Made by a program: the position numbers and the translations under genes. This document shows, piece by piece, positions 22,803 to 34,028 of a stretch of 64,000 nucleotides of DNA. How positions within the stretch are numbered: position 1 is the stretch's first letter; the number at the start of each line of letters is the position of its first letter. The notes below the pieces were generated by a model. The model was not told where the DNA came from and did not search any database. It saw only the letters and a program-made list of their open reading frames with translations. The DNA is taken from the NCBI GenBank assembly GCA_008704415.1, contig VXIS01000040.1, forward strand, positions 165,671 to 229,670, given 5' to 3'. This DNA is from Sphaerosporella brunnea. Taxonomy: Eukaryota > Ascomycota > Pezizomycetes > Pezizales > Pyronemataceae.

Positions 22803-23071
22803 GGGCCCGTTCGAGGCAACCAGTTTTTTGAGATTGAACTAGGTGGGAGTCGAGGCATCAAGAGTTTGCAACCTGAAACTTCGGAGTAATCCTGCAAAAT
22901 GTGTTCGGCCCTATGACTCCAGCGTGAACAGAAGTTAATTTTGTGGGTGAGGTTGCAAATATACTGGAGATCTACTCCGAATTTTTGGCCCCAGCAGCTT
23001 TTTCAATATTGTAATATTCACAGTCATTCTTGCATTTTGAAAATCAACATTGTGTGAGGCCAAACAGGCCC
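22803..23071. mobile_element. Possible hAT-like MITE relic
   Basis: The left end GGGCCCGTTCG and the inverted right end GGGCCTGTTTGG resemble each other and the GGGCC-type ends seen in some hAT-related non-autonomous elements. Sub-terminal TTCGGAGTA near 22881 is also present inverted near 22972-22983. Ends are diverged and no 8-bp target duplication is evident. Confidence 0.35.
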
Positions 23072-23650
23072 AAAGGTTCAAGTCTTGGATCTTGCGCCAA
23101 ACACACGATATTCGGCTCAAAAGCACGATATCCCGGGTGCCCTAATATATAAAGAAAATAATGAAGGAAATATATAAGAAATAAGAAAGGAAATAAGCAA
23201 CCAGTAATCTAAAACGCACCTAACAAAAAAAATCTGTTTCACGAGATCAGGCAATGTTACCAGATTAGGAAATATTCGAAAACGAGGGCCCGTCCGGACT
23301 CGGGCCAATATCGGTATCTGTAGTGCCGCTTTCGGTGTCCGGCCGGAAACGACAGTGTCTCTGTACTTTGCCTAAAACCACCCTCCGCTCTGGAGGCCAG
23401 TATAAGTCGCACAGCATCGGTATCTGAAGAACGGCGAAAGCCACCCAAACATGGATTGGGTCCGCGGCGTCAACCGGACGGCCGTATGCCTCAATACCAG
23501 TCCTAACAGGCCCAACCAGAAAGGAATTCCCGTTCCCTCCACCCCCATCTAGTCCCTCAACCTCTACCACACGTTCTCATCTCGCAAGACAAGTTGTTAT
23601 TGCTACACACCGCCCGCTTTTGACTCAGCTTCCTACATCTCAACGTCAAG

Positions 23651-24361
23651 ATGAGCGACAGCGAGCCCCCGCCGACTCCTATCCAGTACTCCTCCTTCGA
23701 AAAGGTCTGGGCTCCAATTCCCGCTGCTTTTCTCCAGTGCTGACAAAAAAGCAGGCAGTGTTTTACGTCGTCCAACAGGTGCCGTACGGAAAATTCACCA
23801 GCATCAAGACAATTTCAAAGTTCATGGATAGCAGCCCCCCGACTATTGGCCGTGTGCTCCGTAAGACATGCCACCCTCTTCCCGCTACTCGTAACTAACG
23901 GCGGCGCAGAGAAGGCCCCGCCCGGTGTCCCCACCCACCGGGTCCTTCAGTCCCAGCGTGCGTTCTTCCTGGCTAGAAAGCCAGGAGACATCGTAACCCT
24001 TGCTGCCGAGGGCATCATGAGTGTCCGTATCGGGAAACTCGACAAGTTTTTTGGGAAGCCTTGGGATGGGTTCGTCCAACTGCCTGTACCTGTGGGGAGG
24101 GATTGGTTTATACCGGTGAAATGGGTCCTCCGGAGAAACGCCGGCTCGGATAAGGACGAGACTGGAACCAGCTCAGACGACAAAGACTTGGAGACTTCAG
24201 ATGACGACGACGAGCTTCCGGACAACGAAGAGAAGACCGTTACCGACCCGGAGAAGGACGAGACTGTCACCAGCTCAGACGACGAATACATGGATATCGG
24301 CTCCAATGATGAGTCGTCCGGCACCGAATCGGATGACGTTGACGAGGTTTCAGATTACTAG
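23651..24361 (+). CDS. Alkyltransferase-like protein (MGMT DNA-binding fold) lacking the alkyl-acceptor cysteine
   Basis: Related to O6-methylguanine methyltransferase C-terminal domains and to alkyltransferase-like (ATL) proteins, which bind O6-alkylguanine and hand it to nucleotide excision repair. Exons 23651-23704, 23755-23860, 23910-24361; 203 residues; both introns (50 and 49 nt) have clear branch sites (GTGCTGAC, AACTAAC). The fold is visible in VFYVVQQVPYGKFTSIKTIS and IGRVLQKAPPGVPTHRVLQS. Where active MGMT has PCHRV and ATL usually PWHRV, this protein has PTHRV (Thr62). The base-flipping Tyr position reads Ile and the arginine-finger position reads Pro in my alignment. The C-terminal third is very acidic Ser/Asp/Glu-rich sequence. 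Function is therefore uncertain: non-catalytic DNA binder or a degenerate copy. Confidence 0.8.
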
Positions 24362-26975
24362 GAGGACGTGAGTTCCAGTCTTATTCCCTTCCTTCATATG
24401 GCGCTCAAAACTAACACTTTCTCTCAGTTCGAGTCGTCTACCTAATCGTCGATGCATACCTCATACATACGAGAACTGGAATCCGAAATGTGCTTATAGC
24501 TACTGAAGCATATACACGTATCATGACGAAATATCTCGCGCTCGTTTGATTTTTTCTTTAGTATGTACCTAGGTACTTACCTACAAAGTGTTGGAGGGAC
24601 GAGTACTAATCATGATCGCCTTGAACACAGCCGTTCAATACCTTCGTTGAGATGGGGGTCAAGTTCACCAAGTAGGTACACGGCTTCGTGTTCTTTCCAA
24701 TTTGCTTCTTCACTTTTCGGTCTCTCTGTTGTGGAAGTAAATTCAAGGAAAGCTATGATCAATCTGACCGAGTGATAAGTGGTGAATTATTCGCTTCGCT
24801 CTTTCTTTGAGAAACAAGGGCGTTTAAGTTCGGAAACATTTTAATGCACCTTAAATCGCACTGAAAGGTCGTTGATACATAGCGCCGTCGTTCTCGGCAG
24901 ATGGCTAGTTTGTGAAACTAGCCGTAGCTCTGTACACCACAGTCTCTCATCCTCACCATCCCCCTAGTGCTTTTCAATCCAAGACAGACCCCTCAATATT
25001 TCACCTTAGTTAGATACATGTCCGTATCTCTTCTGTACCATTGATTCCGCCCAGTCAATGTTACCCAGACCCGAAAGAAAACAACCATCACTTTGGGTCT
25101 CATGTCGTCCACCGCCCGGCATGCGTATGCTTCCTGTCATTGCTAGTTACTGGCCATAGCTACAGTGCACTGAGTGCAGTTGATGATACTCTGTTTCCAC
25201 TCGAGGTGAAGCAGCCTTGAGTAACTATTGCACTGGCTATTGGGAATTCGCTGGCACAGATCCGTTGACCGGTTACGTAAAATGAAATATACAGACCATT
25301 AGTAGCTAGGCGGACCCAGGAGACGCAGCCCAGGGCCTGACCAAAAAGCCATAAACATTGATTCTTTCCCTGCAGAAAGTATTCTATAATGGGGGGATAC
25401 TTAAGACTAGAATAACGTACATACCACCGAACGTTCGCCCGAGTTTTTTCAGTACGGGGGCGTCATAGAGCTGAAGATGGGGATTTCATTGATCTCGCGG
25501 TGGTGCAGGTAGACAGGCCGGTTGACGGGCCAGCGGGGAAACGCCAAATTCAACCGAGGTCCAAAAACCGCAAGTAAGAGATCAAAATAATTCCCAGAGC
25601 GTAGAAAGTCGCACTATGTGGTCAAAATTGAATGCAGTAAAAAAAAAAAAAAAAAAAAAAATGGCTAGTCCATTTGTCCATTTTGAATCTTTAAAGGTAA
25701 TACACACACACTTGTCACAACAAATATAGAGGTCGAGAGGGCTTCCGTCAGATGGCCGCAGCGTTGCTGGAAATGATGAAACAAGTAGATTCCGGCGGAG
25801 ACTGCTTTCTGAGTGTGGATCCTCAGACCAGACGCATTTGGTTTGGGTTGTGCGAAGTGCTTTGGAACCGTCGCGAATGTGACCGTAGAAGAATCATAGG
25901 TTGTCACCCGGCAAGAGCTGAGGGGGTATTCTGCATAGTTAATAAACTTGAGGGGGGTGGGGGGGGTAGTCTGCGCTTTTCGACCCTGGAGGGGGGTAGT
26001 CTGCATATTCGCCGAAAAAGTTAACGGAGATATTTTACCCTATGGACCTTTGATTTCCAAGGTCCTCTCTCACAAAAAAATCAGGTACTGTTTGTCACCA
26101 AAAGGTGTGGATTTGTCGACACCTGAATATCGCCAATTTTGGTGTGTTTTGGCCGTTGTCCCATTAGATAGCACCGGCGTCTATAGACGCTCGATAACAC
26201 CTACAACGAAGCCGGCGCGCTAGCGGCGGGAAGCGGGCGGCGATTGGCTCCCCGCATGAACTCTGACACGGCAGGTAGGCGACCAAATTAGTGTCTTTGT
26301 TCGCCCTTAACATAGGAGCGTTTTTCTAGGTATTGAGTGAAAATACTCGAATAGAGACGTCCTCTAGCGAGCACTGAGTTACGGCAGGTGTCACCGCCTT
26401 GAGGTGACCTCCAAAAAATAACAACGGAGAGACACGTCGTGAAACAGTTTTTGCGCGGCGTCGTCCGGCAACACAATCGCCAGCAACCACCAATGGTTCA
26501 AGAAAACGGCCATTCTGTAAACTGGAACCTTTCTCCACTTCTCCCACCATAATTTTTGATAAGCCACTGTCACCAACCCTCCATCCGTTGCTCAATAGCG
26601 TCACCTCCGGCCTTCCGTCCGTACCTCATTGCTCGCTATAGTACTTTACAATCTCGCGCCAGAGTGGACACAAACCACGAACGAAGCCATGCATCTTGTG
26701 CTGAAGAATCTGCCAATCAATTCATCGAAATCACAAAGACAGAAACAACACGCTTGCATGATTCGATACAACACTAACAAGCAAAAACAATGCGAAATAA
26801 CTTCTATTAAATTTTTGGAGGAGGTACAACGTGGACGGGCATCGACGGTCTTTTTTACAAAACAGCGCCGAAACTAAAACACAGGACCGCAGTCAGCCCA
26901 AAGCCCTGGCAAATAAACAAAGGGAATAGAAAACGAATAAACGAATAGACAAAAAAAATGTCCAGATACATATCC
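24362..26975. other. Intergenic spacer between the ATL-like gene and AHA1
   Basis: 2.6 kb without a convincing gene. It holds an A23 run at 25639-25661, an imperfect tandem G-rich motif at 25921-26008, a 14-bp perfect palindrome at 26177-26190, and TAGGTA-type motifs near 24564-24590. Sequence just right of 26880 should be the AHA1 3' UTR. Confidence 0.6.
25921..26008. repeat. Imperfect tandem G-rich repeat
   Basis: Three imperfect copies of a unit containing GGGGGGTAGTCTGC (first copy GGGGGTATTCTGC) separated by about 20-40 bp, with further G runs between them. Confidence 0.55.
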
Positions 26976-28514
26976 TCATCCCCAGTACGAATTCGCGGCA
27001 TAAGCAATCGCAAACACCAGCGCTGCCACCGTGAAAGCCGGACCCGCAACCTCCAGCTTATCCTGCCAAGTGTTCCCCTGGATCACCGCGTTCTTGCTGC
27101 GTGATTGCCTCTTAAGGGATTTCTTGTTGTCTTTCTTGGCTTGCGGGGCTGAGGACGGGCGTGGAGTTGGGGAAGCAGAACGACTGGGGTGGAAGAAAAC
27201 TGCATACCCGAAAGTAGTCTTGATGCTGCGGACGTAGTAGTCCTCGAAGTTTCTCTTGCTGACCTCCTCCTGGCCGACGGGGACACCGGTCCACTTCACC
27301 CGCAGGTTAGTAGTGTCAGTACCCTGGTCAAAGACCAGTTCGAGAGTAGAGGAATGTCCTATGCGTTTTCTTAGCAGCAATAAAGAGGGGCAACGCTGAC
27401 GTTCCTACATACCCTCGGGCCAACCCTTCAATCTCCACTCTTGGACGATCTTCTTGTTCGGTTCCAAAGCCTTGAAGGAACCTTCAACGTTACCGCCAAA
27501 CAAGACGAACTTTCCACCCTCCTTCGGCTCAAACACGCTAGGCGCCCCACGGGTGAAAGCGGCCACACGCTGAGGGTCGACAAAGCATTGGTAGAGCTGG
27601 TCGGCAGAGGTGTTGAACTCGTAGGTCTCGTTCAGCGTAACAGTATTGACAACGCGGGCCTTAACGGGCTCTGCCGCTTTCACGGGCTTGGGGGACGCAG
27701 CTGCTGCGGACGATCCAACTGCCGGGGAAGGGGCCTTCTTGGCGGGGTCATTGGAAGGAACATGCTGGATGTCCTTGCCGTGGTGCTCGATCAGGTCACC
27801 GGAGAGCTTCGCAAAAGCCTTGCGAAGCTGGGGAACGATCTTGTTGCGGACAAGGTCCCGAATGCTCTGCTTGTCCTTGGTGTCCGAGTAGTTGGTGATC
27901 TCGAACTGTTCTTGAAGTGAGTGGCCCGCGTGCAATAGCAGTGACGAGGGATACATACAACGTACTCATCTTCCGCGGTGTCGTGAGCGACCTCAGGAAC
28001 GAGGATAGTACCATTGGCCTCAACACCATCGGCGTTCTTTCCTGTCCCTCGAGTCAAAACCCTAGTCCTGCCGCTGGGAGCGGCAATAGTTACGCACCGG
28101 TGTACTCGAGCTTGACCTGGACGTCAAAGATGGTGACGACCTTGCCCTTGCGCTGGTTCACATCTACATCACCATCAACACTCAGGACCTTGGTGATCTT
28201 GGCGGAAACGCTGTTCTCCTCGGCCTCAATGGTCGTCAGCGTGTTGCTGAAATAGTCCTTGGTCCACTCGCGGGCATCCTTGTTGACCTGTTCGGCGTTA
28301 GAGCGCGAAAACTCGGAGTTGCGGAGTTGCGGGAAGACCAACCCAGTGCCCTATCCGACGGTTAGCTGATGCCTCACTAGTTTGGAGAGATAAAGGGAAG
28401 CGTACAGTTGCTGCGAAGCAAAAGCACAGAAGGAATGATCAGATTATGTCCAGCAAGCAATTATACATGCATATTGTGAAGCTGCCAAACTTACTTGGGG
28501 TTGTGGAGAACCAT
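26976..28514 (-). CDS. AHA1: Hsp90 co-chaperone Aha1 with C-terminal hydrophobic extension
   Basis: Activator of the Hsp90 ATPase (family knowledge). Exons in transcript order: 28514-28495, 28410-28406, 28350-28343, 28287-28098, 28041-27959, 27905-27413, 27358-26976; 393 residues. Exons 2 and 3 are only 5 and 8 nt; with them the N-terminus reads MVLHNPNNWHWVNKDAREW, the family signature NPNNWHW, and all phases close. Introns 2 and 3 contain GCTAAC and TCTAAC branch sites. N-domain NQRKGKVVTIFDVQVKLEYTG and the C-terminal AHSA1 domain (TYEFNTSADQLYQCFVDPQR, WRLKGWPEGHSSTLELVF) are clear. After the usual family end (SIKTTFGYAVFF) there is a Ser/Pro- and Lys-rich linker and a terminal hydrophobic segment (about 372-392, FTVAALVFAIAYAANSYW), which is not part of the canonical protein. 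A nearby bidirectional promoter is shared with the coiled-coil gene. Confidence 0.92.
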
Positions 28515-29589
28515 TTTGATCTGACGTCTTCGGTAAGCTAATGATCCGAAGCTCGGAAGCGGCCGCGTAATTCGGGGGCTTGAACGTACCAGAAGCGCGA
28601 TTAGACGAGAGGATATTAGGGAGGGGTAATGGAACTCAAATGACGCGTAGGTTATAGGATTCTCGAGGTGCAGACGTTTGGGAAGTCTGTGTACGGGGGG
28701 GGCGGGGGGAAGAAGGCGGGCGGGCAGTGGGGTTTATGGGCGACTTCTGGGCTGGGGCTGCTGGGGCTTGGAAAGTTCTGGAAGTCGGAAGCTACGATGT
28801 GGCTCCACCGAGCCGTGCTAGCCGCGACAGGAATGGTGGCGACACAGCGGCTTGGCGGGCAAAAATAAGGTTTCATCGGAACGGCGCGATCGGCGCAGGG
28901 ATGTGGATTACCACGTGCGGGCTCGGGATCTCTTCGAACACGGGGAATTGGATGTGCGTACAGCGAGAACGAAGGAAAAGCGGCTTTGGGAACTGCTCGA
29001 GCTCGAGCTCGAGCTTGAGCGCGTTTAACGTTTCTCACTGTTTCTCTCACTATCTCTCTCGCTATCTCTCTCAGTTTCCCACACGCATCTTTGCATGAAC
29101 AATAGGTCTTATTTTCGCTGCTGCATGTACCCAACACTTGCATAAGAAGTAAGTGCTTACTTAGAGCAAGCCGATCGCGAGTATACAGCGTCTCATGACA
29201 GACAAAAGCGGCGATCGCGAGGAGAACCTGCCGCTCTCAAAGAGCACGGAATTACTTAAAGCCCAACAGCCCGACCGCACCGTGCGGGTCGGGTTCAAAG
29301 GGGGGAGAGAGGGGGGTCAGTGTATATCATCACTTCGTAGCCTCGTGCTCGGGGAGCAAATTCAACCCGCTGGCGATGGTCCTAAGTTGGTTTTTGAGCT
29401 TGTTCGTCCTCGACACCTTTCATCCGACTGCGGGAAAGACAGACTTCCTCGCCCACGCGCTCCTCTTCGCCTCCTGCCACCACCTACTTCTCTATCTTTA
29501 TAAAATCTTCATACCATCCCCCTTTTCTTTTTCTTCCCTCGAGGTCGATTTGTATATACATCACTTTTCTTCGAGCCCGCTGAAACTCG
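28515..29589. promoter_or_regulatory. Divergent upstream region, AHA1 / coiled-coil protein
   Basis: About 1.1 kb. It contains a GAGCTC-rich self-complementary tract near 28995-29020 and CTCTC-rich pyrimidine repeats at 29030-29085. A TATA-like TCTTTATAAAATC lies at about 29493-29505, within 100 bp of the plus-strand ATG. No gene seen. Confidence 0.5.
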
Positions 29590-31717
29590 ATGTCGGGAAC
29601 CCTCGCACCCCAAACCCCAGGCCCGCCATCGGGCGGACAATCTCAGGCCCAAACAACAGCAAGACGGCAACAGCGGGAGCAGAGAATCAACGCTAATGAA
29701 GAACGAGGGGCTCTGTACGTTCTCGCTCGTCTTGACGTAGGCATTGCAGGCTGACTGAGGACAGCAGGAACCGAAGTGCCAGTTTTGCACCTCCGAAACC
29801 ACCAGAGTTCCGCACTGTAGGAGTGCGTGAAAGTCAGCAAGTATGGGCTTCCTGTTCCTTTGGGTATGTGCTGGTGACAGGACTGACGTTCATAAGCATT
29901 CGTCAAAACTAGCGATGGAGGTATTCGATCTACGCCTGAAGTTACAACTCGAGCAACAGAAACAGGAGAAAATGGACAAGAAGTACTCCACCGTCAAAAC
30001 AGCCTTGAAGTCAAGAGGCTCGGAGATCCAGGACCTTCGCCGAGAGATCGCTGAGCTCAGGAGAACGCTTGAAGACCGAGACCGCACTATCGACGGCTTG
30101 CATGACGAGCTGGACAAGTTGGAGTTGGTGGTCGAAGACGCTCAGACGGTGAACCTGTCCTACCAAGCCCGCCTCGAAGAGCTCCGCGACGGAGCTGAGA
30201 GGTACCAAGAGGGCCAAAATGTTCAAATGCAGACTCATTTCCCTCAAGATAACAGCAGATTCCACTCCACAGTGGAGGATCTTGTGGAGGGCAGCCTCTC
30301 TCGTGGACTGAGACAAGTTGGACTTGGGATCCGCGCCATCGAAGCAGAACCCCCAGTTGGTGGAAGCGGTCAAGTCTCAGCAACAACACCTCTTCGTTCA
30401 CCACCGCCCTCAGAGAGCACTTACAGTCCAGGGTCTAGCCCTGCCGGGCAGTCGCTTAGTGGCTCAGTCCACCTCCCCAGCGAAGAAGATTTAGAGAGCC
30501 TGTACCAAAAGAACATCTTTGAGGACTCATTCGAGGAGCCAACCCCTGAAACTTTGGGACCCCAAGGTCCAAAGCGTTCGCTCGCCGAAATCGCGCGAAA
30601 AACTGAAGAAAGCGCCCTTTTCTTCGAAAATGCGAAGAGTCAGTTACCAAGTTCCCCCTCCGACAACACACATCAAGGTAGTCCTGAAGACGATGATACT
30701 CCAAGGGCCCCAGAGCTTCCTTATGTGCCCAAGGTGGAGGTGCCTGTGACCGCGAGACGAGTTCCCAGCGAAAAGCTCTCTTACGAATTGATAGACGCTG
30801 CGGATGCTCATGGCAGCGACCAGGACTCGCAGGGCTGGATGCCAATAGGCCGACCGACCGCACCAGTCGCGCCAGCAAAGTGCGAGATGCCGTCTCCACC
30901 CTGTTCGCCCGATCTTGATGTCTGGATGCAAGAGGCCCAGATTTGCAGTCCCCAACAAGCACGTCGACGCATCAGTCGCATGGTCCGCCCTCAAACTGCC
31001 GATAGATTTTTGGACCTTAGCCCAGCTCCAGTTCAGCTTTCAGAACTACTGCACAACGTTCACGAGGAGCATGCGCATAATGGAGAGGAAACACGCGATA
31101 TTACAGCCCCGCCCCGACTAGTCGAAACCCGCCCCACTTCGCCTGAACCTGAGCGTGCATCTGAACCCGACCCTGTGCCGCACGAGGTTAAACCCAGTGA
31201 AAAAACGGCTTGCCCCAAGACCCCGAGGATGACCGCACTCCACTCCATGTTCTCTGCCGGGTTCGCCCGTTCGGCCAGGAGACTGGGATTCGGTAGCCGC
31301 AAGTCAAAGGCGGCCATCCCGAAGACTGGATCTCCCGCAGAAAGGAGACGCACTGCTGGTGGAAGGAGCAGTCTGCAGGCCCCGAATCGTGCTGCCCCAA
31401 GAGACAGCCTGGGGCTCAAAGACCGCTCGAAGGTCATGGGTGTTAAGTACCAGGAGAGCAGCAGCTCCGGAAACGGAACTCAGGCACCGAGCGTCACGTC
31501 GAGGGAGAGCAGCTATGGAGGTCCCCTCTTCTCTAAAGTCTCCAGAGACCTCAGCAGCAAGTCTAGCTGGGAATCCTTCCGCGAGGATGATGTGCCGGCT
31601 ACTAGTGGAAGCAGCGGTGTTTCCAAGTCAACGCCCCCTGGAAATGGCGCCGAAAATCTCCGTAAAGCCTGGAGACCCCCAGGAAAAGTCCATCCAGGAA
31701 AGGTCCATCGAGCATAA
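29590..31717 (+). CDS. Coiled-coil protein, possible centrosomin N-terminal motif (spindle-pole/MTOC-type)
   Basis: Exons 29590-29714, 29768-29840, 29897-31717; 672 residues; introns of 53 and 56 nt each have a CTGAC branch site. The segment rebuilt after intron 2, HSSKLAMEVFDLRLKLQLEQ, resembles the Cnn_1N motif (KLxxENFDLKLxI...) of fungal microtubule-organising proteins such as Mto1/Pcp1; the match is by eye and tentative. It is followed by a predicted coiled coil to about residue 170 with heptad-like Leu/Glu/Arg pattern (DLRREIAELRRTLEDRDRTI). The rest is long, Ser/Pro-rich and apparently disordered with scattered basic stretches (RSARRLGFGSRKSKAAIPK). It is shorter than typical Mto1/Pcp1, so it may be a separate family. 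Function otherwise unknown. Confidence 0.7.
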
Positions 31718-33788
31718 GCCTTATTAGCTCCTTACAGTGCTGTGAGGCTTTGCTTAGGGATAGCGGTGTGAGATCTACGTTTCCTTTCCATTCTTTCATT
31801 GTCCTTGTTTTCACTTCACGCTCACGCCCTTACTTGCGCATGAATTTGCGCAACATGGGGCACGAGATGGAGTTTCCTGATTCAGCATCTGGAGATCGAC
31901 AGCTTCCGATAAATTTTCTTTTGTTTCAGTTAAATCTCTGCTTGCTTTCTGGCATTAAGGGGTTTCTGTTTTGCTCTTCTTTGTTTTGCTTCCTTCAAAT
32001 TTCGGGGGATGGCACGACTCAGCGGTACTATATCCTTACCTGGTCTGGGATGGGACAGAGAACCGATCATGATGGGGATTTGATGGAAGGGGTTTGAAAG
32101 ATGCTATCGGTTTGGTAGCATACCTAGATCATGACAAAAAACTGCGAGTGTGCCTGTCTTTTACCAATTTTTCTTAGGTCTGTGTGATTTTGCTGTGGCT
32201 TCCTTGAGTGCAAGCTTTGTGCCTGTACACATGCTTTGGAGAACTTTGGCGCTTCTGTTAAGGCCCGGGATTTCTCGCGGCCATTGTGGATTGTCTCCCC
32301 AAAGTTTGAAACAGATGAAGTGTGCAAATCGTGGCGGTCATGATATCTCGTTCGGTGGTCCCCTTCTGCCCCGCACCAGAGTGCCATCACCCCATTATCC
32401 TCCGCACAGATGGATGTAAACCCTCCCGCCATCATAAACCAGTAAACGACCAATCTGAATGTTCCTAGAAGTAAGGTGTGATATCTTGCATGCTGAAGAA
32501 CGGGATGGGTTTTTGTAATCTAGCGTCGCACTCGAAGTGCTGCCACGGTTCTCACTCGATCGCCCGCCCCACCACGCCAATAGCCAAAGCACATACTACT
32601 ACAAGACATTGCAATGGGAAGGTGGGGGGGGGCGTAGGTTCTCCAAGCACCTCTACGCTTTTTCGCTTTTTTTTTCCCCTTCATTCCATCGTCAGAACAA
32701 ACGTCATTGACCATGGGATGATGTTCTCACCCACCGGGCCATCATGATGCGCTCCAGTGGTGGCGCATGCTCCTTTGTCAGATCACAGCCTCGAGCTCGA
32801 GGTCTGGAATATTCTTCGAAGAAGACCTATCCCTCGCAAGCGAGTGTTGAAAGTGCCCAATATACGAGTACGTTACACCAAAGCATTATGATGAACGGCC
32901 CATTGGCCCATCGCCCTCATTATATAATTAATCTCTGTCCACCCAATGTCAAGTCACGTGGTGTAACGTAGTCGTATTGGGCATCTTCGACAACTGCGAG
33001 GGATAGCTAGGGGGGCATTGGTGATTCGAATTCACGGCCACTGGCAGGTCCAGAGGTCCAGGTCCAAGTCGATGGTTCCCCAGCTACCTAGCTATGTATG
33101 TAAGTTGCTATGTACTCTATTTATAGAGAAGCTGTTCGAAGAGAATGCTTTGTCGTGAGCCAAGACCTCGGCCAATGTTCAGGCTCCCGGCCGATGGATT
33201 ATCTGAGCTCTATTGGCGCTCTCGGGTGCGGTCGCGTAGGGCGGGGGAGGGGGAAGGGGGGGGGTGGGAGGCGTGGACTATTTCTGTCAAACGAGTCACT
33301 TGTATCGTTCGTCTGCTCGACGAGTGGATCGCCACTTTCGCCCTGCAAGACAGGTATTTCGGGCGCCGGGCTTGAGCCCTGGTGGCAAAGGTTAACGTAA
33401 ACGCCAAACTTCGGCAAGCTTATTTCAACCTCTTCTTCATCCCCGCGCGCGCCCGGATTGGGTAAAAGGGTAACTACTGTACGTACTCGTGCATACAGTT
33501 ACCGCCGGGAATTGGGGTAAGTAATCATTAAAGGCTGCTGCCCCGCGGGCCCGTGCCATCCCGGTAACATACTATTCTGGGGGTACTGATGAAGTCGCAA
33601 TTAATTCCAGCCGGGAGTCGGTGAGGGGGCTTTGAGGTTAAAAGAAAGCGATGATCATGAGTGGCTCACAATCCAGCTCCCTTCCCTGTTAGAGGTATAG
33701 ATATACACAGCGTATATACATGTAAGTAACTATGACACCTCCCCTCCAGAAAATTAGAGACCAGTCACAGTTTGCGGACCGTCCAAAC

Positions 33789-34028
33789 TTAGCAGCCATC
33801 GTTACTGATCACATCAGGTGCTCCCGATGCATGTGTATGCCTACGTTCAGAGTCATCTTTTTTGTCTCTATTCCAACCAGTCAAACGGGCTTGTGAGCCA
33901 CCACACGTAGGGCACACATTCTTCAGTCGGTGCCCACACGTGCAGGGGAACGCCTCGCCGACAACTATTATGACGTCCTTATGGGCCAACGTCATCGGGT
34001 TTATCTGTAGGTGTACATATCTGTGCAC
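33789..34028 (-). CDS. Possible small zinc-ribbon-like protein (weak)
   Basis: 79-codon open frame starting at an ATG. It contains FPCTCGHRLKNVCPTCGGSQ, i.e. C-x-C-x6-C-x2-C, reminiscent of a zinc ribbon and of the two better zinc-ribbon candidates at 39850 and 49483. There is no second line of evidence: no clear promoter, and the rest of the ORF is hydrophilic and unremarkable. It could be one exon of a spliced gene or chance. Confidence 0.25.
   Translation of the reverse strand: MHRYVHLQINPMTLAHKDVIIVVGEAFPCTCGHRLKNVCPTCGGSQARLTGWNRDKKDDSERRHTHASGAPDVISNDGC

Larger units (their letters stand above)
20865..23650. other. Intergenic spacer with degraded inverted-repeat elements
   Basis: 2.8 kb lacking a convincing gene. 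Homopolymers: T18 at 21307-21324, C15 at 22122-22136, T18 followed by G12 at 22560-22589. Two inverted-repeat elements (22073-22611 and 22803-23071) and a pair of inverted 14-mers (21525-21538, 21813-21826) fill much of the space. T-rich sequence just after 20865 should be the 3' UTR of the CDC4-like gene. Confidence 0.6.

Noticed and set aside
33000..33060. tRNA-like T-arm (GTGATTCGAATTCAC)
   Set aside because: Only four stem pairs form and no acceptor, D or anticodon arm can be placed upstream.
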